DNA from: Chloroflexi bacterium 54-19
GTDB lineage: Bacteria > Chloroflexota > Chloroflexia > Chloroheliales > Chloroheliaceae
Direction: 5' to 3'
Length of the DNA: 64,000 nucleotides
Assembly (NCBI GenBank): GCA_001898225.1
Contig: MKTJ01000014.1
Location: forward strand, 1 to 64,000
Each line of letters begins with the position of its first letter. The stretch's first letter is position 1. The position numbers and the translations under genes are program-made. Shown here piece by piece: positions 8,340 through 17,639 of the stretch. The notes below the pieces were generated by a model, which did not search any database, was not told the origin of the DNA, and saw only the letters and a program-made list of their open reading frames with translations.

Positions 8340-11300
8340 ATGGTAGATGCTGTTAAATGCTGGGTAGAGCCACTGACAATTCCAACTTACCCGGCGGCCC
8401 AACCAGACCGCAACCCGATGTTTCTGGAAAGCCGGGTTTACCAGGGGAGCCAGGGGAAATTTTACCCGTTACCTTTTATAGACCGCATTTCGGACGAGAA
8501 AGAGGATAAGATTTACCAGGCCGTTTTCCTGGAAAACGAATTTTTAAAAATAATGATTCTACCGGAACTGGGCGGACGCATCCACGGCGGGCTAGATAAA
8601 ACCAACAACTACAATTTTATTTATCACAACCGGGTGATAAAACCGGCCCTGGTGGGTTTAGCCGGACCCTGGGTAAGCGGCGGGATTGAATTCAACTGGC
8701 CCCAGCACCACCGCCCTACCACATATATGCCGGTAGATTTCACCATCCAGGAAAACTCCGATGGCAGCAAAACGGTCTGGCTAAGTGAGATTGAGCCCCT
8801 CAACTTTATGAAGGGTATGGTTGGCCTGACCCTTTACCCCGGCAAATCTTACCTGGAAGCCAGGGTGCAGCTTTACAACAGGACCGCTCTCCCCCAGACC
8901 TTCCTGTGGTGGGCTAACCTGGCGGTCCACGCCAACGATTCTTACCAGTCTATTTTCCCGCCCGATGTTCATTATGTGGCGGACCATGCCAAAAGAGCAA
9001 TGTCTACTTTCCCTATCGCCACCGGAAAATACTACGATATAGACTACGCGCCCGGCACCGACATAACCTGGTACAAAAATATCCCGGTCCCAAGTTCGTA
9101 CATGATTGCCAAATCTGACTATGATTTTATGGGCGGCTACGACCATGCCAAAGCTGCCGGAACCCTCCACGTCGCTAACCATCACGTTGCGCCGGGGAAA
9201 AAGCAGTGGACCTGGGGAGCCGGGGAGTTCGGCCAGCGCTGGGGTGATAACCTGACCGATGAAGATGGCCCCTATATTGAACTCATGAGCGGGGTTTTTA
9301 CCGACAACCAGCCCGATTTCTCCTGGTTACAACCTTACGAGACTCGGACTTTTTCGCAATACTGGTATCCTATCCGGGAAATGGGCTACGTAAGGCAGGC
9401 CAATCTTGAAGCGGCTCTAAACCTCGAAAAACAGGGACTGGTTGTAACCTTGCGGGCCAACACCACATCTTCCCGCCCGGTGGCTAAATTGAGCCTTTTT
9501 ACCGCCGACCACCTTTTAAGAGAGTGGAATGCCGACATTGCCCCCGACCGGCCCTTCCAGGCCGATTTTATTTTGCCAGGCGAGTTCGCGCAATCTGACT
9601 TGACCGCCGAATTGCAAGACAAATCCGGCCAGAGCCTTGTTAAGTATACCTTGCCTGCCGCCTCACCGGTTTCCCAGGACCCACCCGAACCGGCCCAACC
9701 GGCTCCTTTGCCCGGCGAAATAACTTCGACCGAAACGCTCTACCTGACCGGGCTGCACCTCGAACAATACCGCCATGCCACTTTTAACCCGGCGGACTAT
9801 TACCTGGAAGCTCTGCGACGTGACCCTTCTGACGCCCGCAACAATAATGCTCTCGGTCTCTTACTTTTCAGGCAGGGTTACTTTGCCCAGGCAGCCGGGC
9901 ATTTCAAGCAAGCCGTGGAGACCCTGACTCAGAAAAATCCAAACCCTTATGACGGGGAGCCTTTTTACAACCTGGGGTTGGCCCTGCGTTCCCTGGAAGA
10001 TTTCGAGGGAGCTTACAAGGCTTTTTACAAGGCCACATGGAACTATGCCTGGCAGGGGGCGGCTTTTTACGCGCTGGCCCAGCTTGAAAGCAGCCGTGGT
10101 AATTTTGAGGAAGCCTTAAGGTTGCTTGCCAAAGCCCAGGCGGCTAATCCGCTAAATACCAAGGCCCGCAATTTACAGGCGGCTCTGTTAAGGAAGCTTG
10201 GGCAACCTGGGAATGCCGCCGAAATTGTCAGGCAGACCCTGGATCTCGACATTCTGGATAGCTGGGCTCCCTTTGAGCTCCACCTGGCCTTAAATGGTTT
10301 GGAAGCCACCAAGCAATCCCTTGCCGTTCAGTTCACCGAGGCAACGAACCGGTTGGCCAGTAGCCTGACCAACTATCTCAGCCTTGCTATTGACTATGCC
10401 GAAGCCGGGTTTTTCAATGATGCTATCGAAGTTTTGAAAACGTATCCAACTGGGCCGGGGCTACCAGACCCCCAGGTTTATTATTTCCTGGCTTACTATC
10501 TCGATAAAACCGGGCAGGTCGAACAGTCCCTTGATTTCTACCGGCAAGCCGCCACTCTGGTACCCGATTATTGTTTTCCAAACCGGTTGGAAGCGATTGC
10601 GGTTTTACAAAGCGCCATCTCTAAAAACCCAACAGATAGCTTCGCTCCCTACTACCTGGGCAACCTGTTTTACGATAAAAAACGCTATGAGGAAGCAATA
10701 CAGGCCTGGGAGGAAGCCCGTCGCCGTGGGGCCGGGTTTTCCACCGTCAGCCGCAACCTTGGCCTTGCTTATTACAATAACCGGAATGACGCAGACCGGG
10801 CCCATGCCGCTTACCTGGCAGCCTGCCGGGAAAACCCCAACGATGCCAGGCTCCTTTATGAATTGGACCAGCTCGAAAAACGCCTTAACTTTGCCCCCAA
10901 AGGCCGTTTGAAACGCCTGGAGCAAAACCTGGCCCTGGTGGAGTGGCGTGACGACCTTTACCTTGAACTTGTCACGCTTTATAACGACCTGGACCAACCG
11001 GAAAAAGCCCTCGATTTAATCAATAAACGCCATTTCCATCCCTGGGAAGGTGGCGAAGGGAAAGTCCCCGCCCAGTTTGTCCAGGCCCACCTTTTGACCG
11101 GGCGCAAGCTGTTGGACCAGGGGCAGAATAGAGAAGCCCTGGTTCATTACGAGGCCGCTTTGCATTTCCCGGCCAATCTTGGCGAAGGGTATCACCAGGT
11201 TTTCACCGGCCAGGCCATGCAATATTTTTACGCGGGCCTGGCCAGCCAGGAGTTGCCAGATGAATCCCAGGCCCGATACTTCTGGGAACAGGCCGTAAAC

Positions 11301-11657
11301 GATGTCAAACTTATCAAAAGCAATGACTTCTACCGGGGATTAGCCGCCCTCAAACTGGGACAAAATACCCTGGCAGGAGAAATTTTCGCAGGACTGGCGG
11401 CGGCGGGAGACCACCAATTGCGACACCCGGCTAAAATTGATTATTTTGCCACCTCGCTACCCACATTTTTAATCTTCAAGGATGACCTGAGTAAGTTGAG
11501 CCTGATTGAAGCTTATTACTGGCGGGGATTAGGTTTTCTTGGGCAAGGCCAGCCCGCCGCGGCCCGCACGGAGTTTGAAAAAGTGCTGGAACTCGATGTA
11601 AATCACCAGGGGGCCAAAAATGGCCTGGTAGAATTAGCTTTAGCCAGGAAACCTTAA
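8340..11657 (+). CDS. DUF5107 domain protein with C-terminal TPR array
   Basis: 1105 aa; the ATG has GAGGGGTGG just upstream. The N-terminal ~400 residues match the DUF5107 pattern (ILPELGGRIHGGLDK, then SGGIEFNWPQHHRP), a galactose-mutarotase-like beta-sandwich usually met beside glycoside hydrolases. From about residue 480 the protein is a long run of tetratricopeptide repeats (ALGLLLFRQGYFAQAAGHF, then YNLGLALRSLEDFEGAYKAF and others) to the end. No signal peptide or membrane segment is present. A role in carbohydrate handling next to two sulfatases is inferred. The gene ends 7 bp from the stop of the convergent SARP-like regulator, with no terminator between. Confidence 0.82.
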   Translation: MVDAVKCWVEPLTIPTYPAAQPDRNPMFLESRVYQGSQGKFYPLPFIDRISDEKEDKIYQAVFLENEFLKIMILPELGGRIHGGLDKTNNYNFIYHNRVIKPALVGLAGPWVSGGIEFNWPQHHRPTTYMPVDFTIQENSDGSKTVWLSEIEPLNFMKGMVGLTLYPGKSYLEARVQLYNRTALPQTFLWWANLAVHANDSYQSIFPPDVHYVADHAKRAMSTFPIATGKYYDIDYAPGTDITWYKNIPVPSSYMIAKSDYDFMGGYDHAKAAGTLHVANHHVAPGKKQWTWGAGEFGQRWGDNLTDEDGPYIELMSGVFTDNQPDFSWLQPYETRTFSQYWYPIREMGYVRQANLEAALNLEKQGLVVTLRANTTSSRPVAKLSLFTADHLLREWNADIAPDRPFQADFILPGEFAQSDLTAELQDKSGQSLVKYTLPAASPVSQDPPEPAQPAPLPGEITSTETLYLTGLHLEQYRHATFNPADYYLEALRRDPSDARNNNALGLLLFRQGYFAQAAGHFKQAVETLTQKNPNPYDGEPFYNLGLALRSLEDFEGAYKAFYKATWNYAWQGAAFYALAQLESSRGNFEEALRLLAKAQAANPLNTKARNLQAALLRKLGQPGNAAEIVRQTLDLDILDSWAPFELHLALNGLEATKQSLAVQFTEATNRLASSLTNYLSLAIDYAEAGFFNDAIEVLKTYPTGPGLPDPQVYYFLAYYLDKTGQVEQSLDFYRQAATLVPDYCFPNRLEAIAVLQSAISKNPTDSFAPYYLGNLFYDKKRYEEAIQAWEEARRRGAGFSTVSRNLGLAYYNNRNDADRAHAAYLAACRENPNDARLLYELDQLEKRLNFAPKGRLKRLEQNLALVEWRDDLYLELVTLYNDLDQPEKALDLINKRHFHPWEGGEGKVPAQFVQAHLLTGRKLLDQGQNREALVHYEAALHFPANLGEGYHQVFTGQAMQYFYAGLASQELPDESQARYFWEQAVNDVKLIKSNDFYRGLAALKLGQNTLAGEIFAGLAAAGDHQLRHPAKIDYFATSLPTFLIFKDDLSKLSLIEAYYWRGLGFLGQGQPAAARTEFEKVLELDVNHQGAKNGLVELALARKP

Positions 11658-11664
11658 AGGGGGG

Positions 11665-14559
11665 TTACTTAACCCGGGGGAATTTTTTAGATTGGTGTAA
11701 CTGAGTAATTAAATCATCGGTGGCTCGGATAGCCTGCTCCACGGTAAGCCTCATTCCTTCCTGCCAGGACTGTTCAAAGTCGGTCCTGGCAGTTTGGACC
11801 TCAACCATTACCAGGAGTTTTTCCTTTTGTTTGCGGTCAAAGGGCAAAAGCTGGGTTTGAATTGATTGGAGCATTGCATCAGCGGCTCCCAGTATCAGCC
11901 CTGCCCCCGACCAATCCCCTTTTCCCCCGGCTATGACTGCCAATCCAACCAGCGAGGCGGCAACTCCCTGGCGGTCACCCACTTCGAAATTTAGATTCAT
12001 ACTTTCGGAATAAAACGAGATAGCCTGTGTCCAATCGCCTAAGCGGTGGGCCTCATAACCCAGGCGGCGAAGGGGGTAAGGCAACACACTGGTATTGCCA
12101 AGGTGTTTCAACGTTTCAGCGCTCTCCGCAAAGATAGTTTTGGCTCTTTCGTGATTTCCCAGTTCAATCATTGAATCTCCCAGGAACATTAAAGCCAGGC
12201 CGATGTCGTTCCCCTTTTGCAGCCTTCGCCAGATAGTCAGGCTTTCTTCTAAAAACCCGGTGGCTGTGGCATAGTCACCCTGGGCATTGGTGACCGCTCC
12301 CAGATAGCAGAGTGCGAAGGCAGCGCCTGGCTGGTCATCGAGAACCCGGCTATAAGCAAGCGCTTCTTCGAGCAATTTTCGGGCTTCGGTTTCTTCACCC
12401 CGGACCCATTGGAGATACCCGGCGGCATTGAGGGCCCGGATGCGGGCGGTGCTGGGGCCAAATACTTCCGGTCGGGCCAGGGTTCGCAACAATTGTTCCG
12501 AACCCTCGGTATGATAACCGCGTACAAACCAGAAATAGCGTAAAGCCCCGCCCATTCGAAGGACTGTCCCGAGTTCGCCCTGGTGTTCCAACCAGGCCAG
12601 GGCCGCCCTGATGTTATCATATTCGCGTTCGATATGGTCCAGCCAGGTAACCTGGTCCCGGCTGTAATATTTTGTTTCAGCTTCTTCGGCCAAGGCCATG
12701 TAGAAAGCGCTGTGTCTGGTCGCCACCTGGGAGGCTTCACCATTCCCGGCAACCAGCGCTTCGGCAGCAAACTGGCGCAAGGCTTCGTGGATTGTATACC
12801 AGCCCGTCGTACCAGTGACTTCGCTTCGTTGGAGCAGGGATTTTCGTTGTAAATTATTGAGAGTTCGATAAGAGGCCCCGGCGACCACCTGGGCTGCTTC
12901 CGCCGTAAAACCTCCCCGGAAGACTGAAAGCTGCTTGAAAGCCTGGCGCTCACTCTCATTTAGAAGTTGCCATGACCAATCGAATACGGCTCGTAAACTG
13001 CGGTGACGGTGGGGTGCGTCCCGCCATTCCGCCGTCAGAAAGTCGGCACTGCGTTCGACTTCCGCCGCAATCACTCCGACCGTAAGAGTTTCAGTCCAGG
13101 CAGCCGCTAACTCTAACCCCAGGGGCATTCCCTGGACCAACTGGCAGATTTTTAGTAGGTCTGCCAAATTGGATTCGTCCAACCTGAATCCGGGTTGGAC
13201 CCGCTTCGCACTCTGAACGAACAACCGAACCGCTTCCATACTGGCAGCCTCAGCCAGCCCGACGTCCGTTTGAAAGTTCAAGCCCTGCAAGAGGTAGAAA
13301 TGCTCGCCTCGAACGTTTAGTCGTTCCCGCGAGGTGGTGATAATGTTTACGAGTGGGGCTGCTTCCAGAATATCAACCACAATATCCACACCATCTATCA
13401 GGTGTTCGAAATTATCCAGGATTAGTAAGAGTTGTTTATCACGAAGGTTGTGTAGTAAAGCCTGGCGGGGGTCACCTCCCAGGACACTTATGCCGAGGGT
13501 AGTAGCGATAGTAGGGGCGATGGTGGAAGTATTTGCCAGGGGTGCGAGCGACACAAAAAATACTCCATCAGGAAAGGCTGACAGGCGGGTCCGGCCCAGC
13601 ATCAAAGCTAAGCGGGTCTTGCCCATTCCGCCCGTACCCACCAGGGTTAACAACCGCGCGGCGCTCATTTTTTCCAGGGCCGCGAGTTCGGCATCTCGAC
13701 CGACAAAGGGGGTCAGGGAAGCGGGTAGATTGTTCCTGAGAAGCTTAACCGGGGCGGCAACTGAAAAAGAACCATTCCGAATTTGATTATACAAGGCCGT
13801 AGTTTCGGCATTGGGCTCTATTCCCAATTCGGTTGCCAGGAGGTTCCGGCAAGTTTCGTACTGTTTTAAGGCCCCACCCCGGTCCCCGGTCAAAGCCAGG
13901 GCACGCATCAAATCGGCGTGAGCATCTTCCTGCAAAGGGTCGAGGGTCAGGTGGCGGACCGCGTAATTCCGCATTTTTAAAAAATCACCCGCTAATTCGT
14001 AGGAGTGAGTAAGCCGGCGAAAAACCTGGAGGGCCTGGCGGTACAGGGTTTCCCGCTTAAAATGCAACCATTCCTCGAAAGGTTCACTCCCTTCCAGGAA
14101 CAGCCCTTGCAGGAATTCCCCCCGGTAAAGGGCGGCAGCAGTCTCCAGGCGCTCTAAACAAGCCGGACAATTAAGGCTAGCCGGGTCGTGCGTAAGGGCA
14201 TGGGAGGCACATTGGGCCTGTAAATCTTCAAAATAGGCCAGGTCGGTAGTAACGCCCTCCCGGTTTAATTCAAGGGTTTGGGGTGTTATAGACAGGAAAG
14301 TGGTTACATCGGAAGGATTCGGGAAAGCTTTGCGTAACCGGACTAGCGTCTGGCGCAAATTGGTATAAGCGGCGGCCCTGGATTGGTCCGGCCAAAGTAG
14401 AGCCGCGAGTAGCTCACGGGGTTGGGGCCGGTCTGATTCAACCGCCAGGTAGGCGAGCAAAGCCCTGGTGGAGTTGGTCGCAAAAGTAACCGGTCTACCT
14501 GCCCAGGTCGCTTCAACTGACCCTAAAAGTAACAACGAGAGTTGCATAAAAGTTTCCAA
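11665..14559 (-). CDS. AfsR/SARP-type regulator: winged helix + BTAD + NB-ARC ATPase + TPR
   Basis: 964 aa; Met5 (14547) is an alternative start. Order: an OmpR-like winged helix at about 1-100 (LLLLGSVEATWAGRPV, then RALLAYLAV and RELLAALLWPD); a bacterial transcriptional activation domain at about 105-265, with the typical LDPLQEDAHADLMRALALTG; an NB-ARC-type ATPase with Walker A GTGGMGKT near residue 310 and Walker B LLLILDNFEH; then TPRs to the C-terminus. Such proteins bind short direct repeats beside the -10 and activate transcription, with ATP and the TPR region as the switch. The divergent promoter 14833-14869 carries exactly that kind of repeat, so the toxin operon is the likely target. 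Confidence 0.88.
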   Translation of the reverse strand: METFMQLSLLLLGSVEATWAGRPVTFATNSTRALLAYLAVESDRPQPRELLAALLWPDQSRAAAYTNLRQTLVRLRKAFPNPSDVTTFLSITPQTLELNREGVTTDLAYFEDLQAQCASHALTHDPASLNCPACLERLETAAALYRGEFLQGLFLEGSEPFEEWLHFKRETLYRQALQVFRRLTHSYELAGDFLKMRNYAVRHLTLDPLQEDAHADLMRALALTGDRGGALKQYETCRNLLATELGIEPNAETTALYNQIRNGSFSVAAPVKLLRNNLPASLTPFVGRDAELAALEKMSAARLLTLVGTGGMGKTRLALMLGRTRLSAFPDGVFFVSLAPLANTSTIAPTIATTLGISVLGGDPRQALLHNLRDKQLLLILDNFEHLIDGVDIVVDILEAAPLVNIITTSRERLNVRGEHFYLLQGLNFQTDVGLAEAASMEAVRLFVQSAKRVQPGFRLDESNLADLLKICQLVQGMPLGLELAAAWTETLTVGVIAAEVERSADFLTAEWRDAPHRHRSLRAVFDWSWQLLNESERQAFKQLSVFRGGFTAEAAQVVAGASYRTLNNLQRKSLLQRSEVTGTTGWYTIHEALRQFAAEALVAGNGEASQVATRHSAFYMALAEEAETKYYSRDQVTWLDHIEREYDNIRAALAWLEHQGELGTVLRMGGALRYFWFVRGYHTEGSEQLLRTLARPEVFGPSTARIRALNAAGYLQWVRGEETEARKLLEEALAYSRVLDDQPGAAFALCYLGAVTNAQGDYATATGFLEESLTIWRRLQKGNDIGLALMFLGDSMIELGNHERAKTIFAESAETLKHLGNTSVLPYPLRRLGYEAHRLGDWTQAISFYSESMNLNFEVGDRQGVAASLVGLAVIAGGKGDWSGAGLILGAADAMLQSIQTQLLPFDRKQKEKLLVMVEVQTARTDFEQSWQEGMRLTVEQAIRATDDLITQLHQSKKFPRVK

Positions 14560-14962
14560 TTTTAAAAAATTTGTCCCAAATCCGAAAATTAGGACTGATT
14601 TTATTTTGAATATATTCTAAAAAATTAAACTAAAAAACTACACCAGGTCCTGGGCTATGGCTAAAATTATCACAGGCAGACTGAAAGACAAATCTAGGAA
14701 TCCTGATAACAAACCCTTAAATCAACGGCCAGGAAACAAATCAACCCTCCCAGGTTTGTTCCGGCCAATTTTTATATAAATAAGGTTTTTACAATGAGCA
14801 ATACTTTATAAAAGTATACAACCCACCCTGGCTTTTGTCACGTTTTTGTCACGCCCTACCTGCTACAATCAGGTTAAGGGTTTACAGAGAAAATGTGGGT
14901 TTGTCTGGTTCAAGTGAAGTTTCACAGAAGATAAGTAGCCTGATGGGGAGGTTTAGGGGTAA
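14560..14962. other. divergent intergenic region, SARP-like regulator / toxin operon
   Basis: 403 bp without a gene. The left 200 bp are AT-rich and should contain the regulator's own promoter, though no clear hexamers were found. The right part holds the direct-repeat promoter described separately. A GGAGG at 14946-14950 and AGGGG nearer the start serve the first gene of the toxin unit. Confidence 0.6.
14833..14869 (+). promoter_or_regulatory. direct-repeat activator site plus -10, SARP-type promoter
   Basis: TTTTGTCACG occurs twice, at 14833-14842 and 14844-14853, an 11-bp period or one helical turn. Using GTCACG(T/C) as the heptamer gives 4-bp spacing between repeats and 9 bp to a -10 TACAAT at 14864-14869. 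The bases at the normal -35 position (14841-14846) are poor, as in activator-dependent promoters. This closely matches the known SARP operator plan. The leader to the ATG at 14963 would be about 87 nt. Confidence 0.7.
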
Positions 14963-15286
14963 ATGAACGATAATTGTTTGTCTACCGAACAACCAACTTT
15001 TGATTACGAGGTGGGCTATATTATTGCTTACGACGATGGACGACGGGATAGGTTTGGACAATTTCCTTTAGCCGAGCCTGAACCGGAACAAATCGCAATC
15101 ATTCAAAAATTAGTAGAGCTAGAACCAACCATTACTGAAGCAAGCTATATTTACAGTAATATCAGGCTCCAACAGCAATATTACGTGAATTCAAGGACTA
15201 TTGAATTTAAGAAGGATGATATAAAAACTCTCCTGCGTCGCTTAGCCCGGCCCGGAATAATTCATATCAGCAAATACAACAGTTAA
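14963..15286 (+). CDS. small acidic protein of unknown function, upstream of ADP-ribosyltransferase
   Basis: 107 aa, family not recognised. It is acidic in its first half, with no signal peptide, membrane segment or cysteine pair. The C-terminal third (KKDDIKTLLRRLARPG) looks like a short helix-rich or winged-helix-like segment. It lies directly upstream of the ADP-ribosyltransferase gene on the same strand (68 bp gap) and downstream of the direct-repeat promoter, so the two probably share a transcript. An immunity, chaperone or adaptor role is possible but rests on position only. Confidence 0.65.
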   Translation: MNDNCLSTEQPTFDYEVGYIIAYDDGRRDRFGQFPLAEPEPEQIAIIQKLVELEPTITEASYIYSNIRLQQQYYVNSRTIEFKKDDIKTLLRRLARPGIIHISKYNS

Positions 15287-15354
15287 ATAGGAAACACAGA
15301 AAATTAACTTAACCTGTCATTTCAAAATTTTGCCAAAAACTAAAGGTCTATAAA

Positions 15355-16956
15355 ATGCCAACTCCCCGATTTGCTCTCCCTGTTAAACAGGGTCCTAAGA
15401 GTTTGTCTCAAGCTGTTTACCATAAAGAAGAACTTAATAATGCCGAGAATAATCAAGAAGATTTAGGCCGGGATAATAATTTAACTCAGTCCCAATCCAA
15501 TATTTTGAACATGCAGCGGACCATTGGCAACCGGGCCGTTATGCGGATCCTCAGGCAGAGCCAGCCAGTTAATAACCCTTCTACCGCCAGGGTCATCCAG
15601 CGCAAAATGAGTTGGAAGCTTAGTGATTTAATTAATCTCCAATCCAATACTGCAAAGGCTAAAAATACTTCCTTAAGGTTGGTCAGTAAAATCACAGGTG
15701 ATAAATCCGAAACCGATTCCACTTTAACCCAGCTAATTGATGCTTATAAAAGCTACATTTTTGACGACCCCAAGGACGACCTCTGGCATCTTGGAAAAAT
15801 GAACAGCCTTTGCAATAAATGGTTTGAAAATTCTGGCAGAAATGGTAAAAAGGCTCTGGAAATTGACGCCTTCCACCAGGACCTTAAAAAGGAAATGAAT
15901 ATTAAGCTGCAACCTTTTATAAGTAAAACCGGGTTGCCTTTGTCTTATCTCCAGGAACTGGCAGCCAAATATTCGGACCTGACCTCAAATCCTTTTATTT
16001 TATTGGTTGATGTAGATAAATACCTGGAAGATGGTAATGTTGGAAAGGCTGACATTGCCCTTCAAAAATTAAAAGACATCCTGGGAGGTGCTTATGCGGT
16101 GGTAAAAGGACAATTGGTCCGGGCCCACATCGGCACAATTAACCCGCAAATGTCTCAAATGATGAACAACGAAGGTTATTTCCAGGACGAAACCAGCGAC
16201 CTTTCCAAAAAAGGCGCCAAAGCTTTTACGACCAAAAATGATGGAAGTTTATATAATTCCTATAAACAGGGGGTGAAAGGTAAGAAAGAAGAAAAGTTAG
16301 CCAACCTGAATGAGATTGATACTCAAATGTCGAGTCGTGAGAAGGACAGCGTTTTCCAGTACACCGCTTTACATTACAAAGATGTCAATAATAGCCTTCG
16401 GAACATGGAATTAGGCGGTTTAACCCCTACAGTGAGCGAAGCGCAGGCTGATAGCCCCGATCCCCTGTTTAAGAGCGGGTTTATGTCGAATAACGAGGAC
16501 AAGTTTAATGAGTACAAACTGGGTTTTACCCAGAACACCGTTTCGGCCTTAAACAAATTGCCTCCTTACTCCGGCCAGGTTTACCGGCACGATAAACTAT
16601 TTCCAGGTTTTGAGGAAGTCTACCGGGAAGGCGCTACAGTCAGTGATATGGCCTTTACAAGTTCAACTTACAAGGCCTCATCTTTGATTAAGCTTTCGAG
16701 TGTTGTAGATATTCTAACAATAATGAACTCAAAGACAGGCCGCTTCGTTAAACCACTTTCCATTAATCAGCACGAAAATGAAGTCCTTTTCAAACCGGGC
16801 ACTCAATTTAAGGTTAGAAAAGTCATCAAGGGTAAAACTGATGCAACAAACCTCAAAGATAGATGGCCCCTTCTTCCCCAGGAAATAATGAACGTCCTGT
16901 TGGCGGACAATTTCAAGGATGAAATCAAATATATTGTTTTGCGAGACGAAGTTTAG
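15355..16956 (+). CDS. ADP-ribosyltransferase toxin with GNRAV-type N-terminal motif
   Basis: 533 aa, no signal peptide. Residues 50-66 read ILNMQRTIGNRAVMRIL, a short motif recurrent near the N-terminus of DUF4157-type and contractile-injection-associated proteins. The middle (about 80-400) is helical and unassigned. The C-terminal ~130 residues fit the RSE class of ADP-ribosylating exoenzymes: Arg411 in VYRHDK, the STS-like AFTSSTYK (Ser436/Ser437), and the ExE turn HENEVLF with Glu474 and Glu476. All three catalytic elements are present, so the enzyme is probably active on a protein arginine or similar residue; the target is unknown. Codon use looks more AT-rich than the flanking genes, suggesting acquisition. 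No injection machinery lies in the window. Confidence 0.82.
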   Translation: MPTPRFALPVKQGPKSLSQAVYHKEELNNAENNQEDLGRDNNLTQSQSNILNMQRTIGNRAVMRILRQSQPVNNPSTARVIQRKMSWKLSDLINLQSNTAKAKNTSLRLVSKITGDKSETDSTLTQLIDAYKSYIFDDPKDDLWHLGKMNSLCNKWFENSGRNGKKALEIDAFHQDLKKEMNIKLQPFISKTGLPLSYLQELAAKYSDLTSNPFILLVDVDKYLEDGNVGKADIALQKLKDILGGAYAVVKGQLVRAHIGTINPQMSQMMNNEGYFQDETSDLSKKGAKAFTTKNDGSLYNSYKQGVKGKKEEKLANLNEIDTQMSSREKDSVFQYTALHYKDVNNSLRNMELGGLTPTVSEAQADSPDPLFKSGFMSNNEDKFNEYKLGFTQNTVSALNKLPPYSGQVYRHDKLFPGFEEVYREGATVSDMAFTSSTYKASSLIKLSSVVDILTIMNSKTGRFVKPLSINQHENEVLFKPGTQFKVRKVIKGKTDATNLKDRWPLLPQEIMNVLLADNFKDEIKYIVLRDEV

Positions 16957-16967
16957 CTAAACAATTA

Positions 16968-17285
16968 AAGGGACCACCATTGGGAGCCAACGGCCAGGAT
17001 GACATTTTTTTACAGGGGCTTTTTACACGCTCACCTGGTGGGGATGAAATGGAAGTTTTGCGTCCACCTGGAATGTAATTCCCGATTGGGGTTACTGTCC
17101 GGTGGGTTACCCCCGGCCACGGACGCGAATCTTTAAACGAAATGCTGGATAGCATCCTGGTGTTGGAGATGGACCACCTCGCAAAAACCGCTTCTGGCGG
17201 AGAAAGCTACCGGATAGATCCCTTAAAAGGGTCAGGCAACCGGGTGGGGTGGCAGCTCGAAACTCGCCTTAAGCAAGACCTTTAA
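16968..17285 (+). pseudogene. possible decayed coding remnant downstream of the toxin
   Basis: One plus-strand frame reads as protein-like sequence (GANGQDDIFLQGLFTRSPGG, then VRWVTPGHGRESLNEMLDSI, then SGGESYRIDPLKG) from near the toxin stop to a TAA at 17283-17285. A single in-frame TAA at 17076-17078 interrupts it, and there is no start with a ribosome site. It may be a truncated gene from the same acquisition as the toxin, or chance. The minus strand of 16925-17155 is also open but looks less natural. Confidence 0.35.
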
Positions 17286-17484
17286 ACTTACAGCCTTATA
17301 AAGGACGGGTCCGAGCAGGTACACCGGGGTTCTCGTCTCAATTTGCTACTGGCCCTGGAATTGATGTTACGCTGCGCCCTTAAACCCTTCAAAGACCAGG
17401 CCCAAATTCCTGGTTGGGTAAAACTCTCCCGCCAGGTTTATCCCCAGGCGCTTAATTCCCTGAGCAGCCAGGCCATTTTCAACC

Positions 17485-17507
17485 AAAAACGGGCCAAAAA
17501 AGGCCCG
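17485..17507 (-). terminator. terminator of the alpha-galactosidase gene
   Basis: On the minus strand CGGGCC-TTTTTT-GGCCCG (17507-17490) is followed by TTTTT (17489-17485). It lies about 135 bp past the GH36 stop. The interval 17286-17639 otherwise contains no convincing gene; a 78-codon plus-strand open frame at 17343-17579 runs across this hairpin and is disregarded. A weaker 4-bp stem with T5 lies just past the stop, near 17608-17626. Confidence 0.65.
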
Positions 17508-17639
17508 CTTAAGCAAAATAAACACTACCAGGAACACATTTTTCTTAATTTTTTGGTTTCCTGGTCCAATATCCAATAAAGGTAATCACCCCTAATTGAC
17601 CGCCATAAAAAGACCCCCAAAGGTCAGGGCCTCAATACC

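Noticed and set aside
16925-17155. 76-codon minus-strand open frame overlapping the toxin 3' end
   Set aside because: It overlaps a well-supported gene, lacks a ribosome site and has no recognisable content.
17343-17579. 78-codon plus-strand open frame after the toxin region
   Set aside because: It runs through a terminator hairpin, has no ribosome site, and its composition looks like chance openness.
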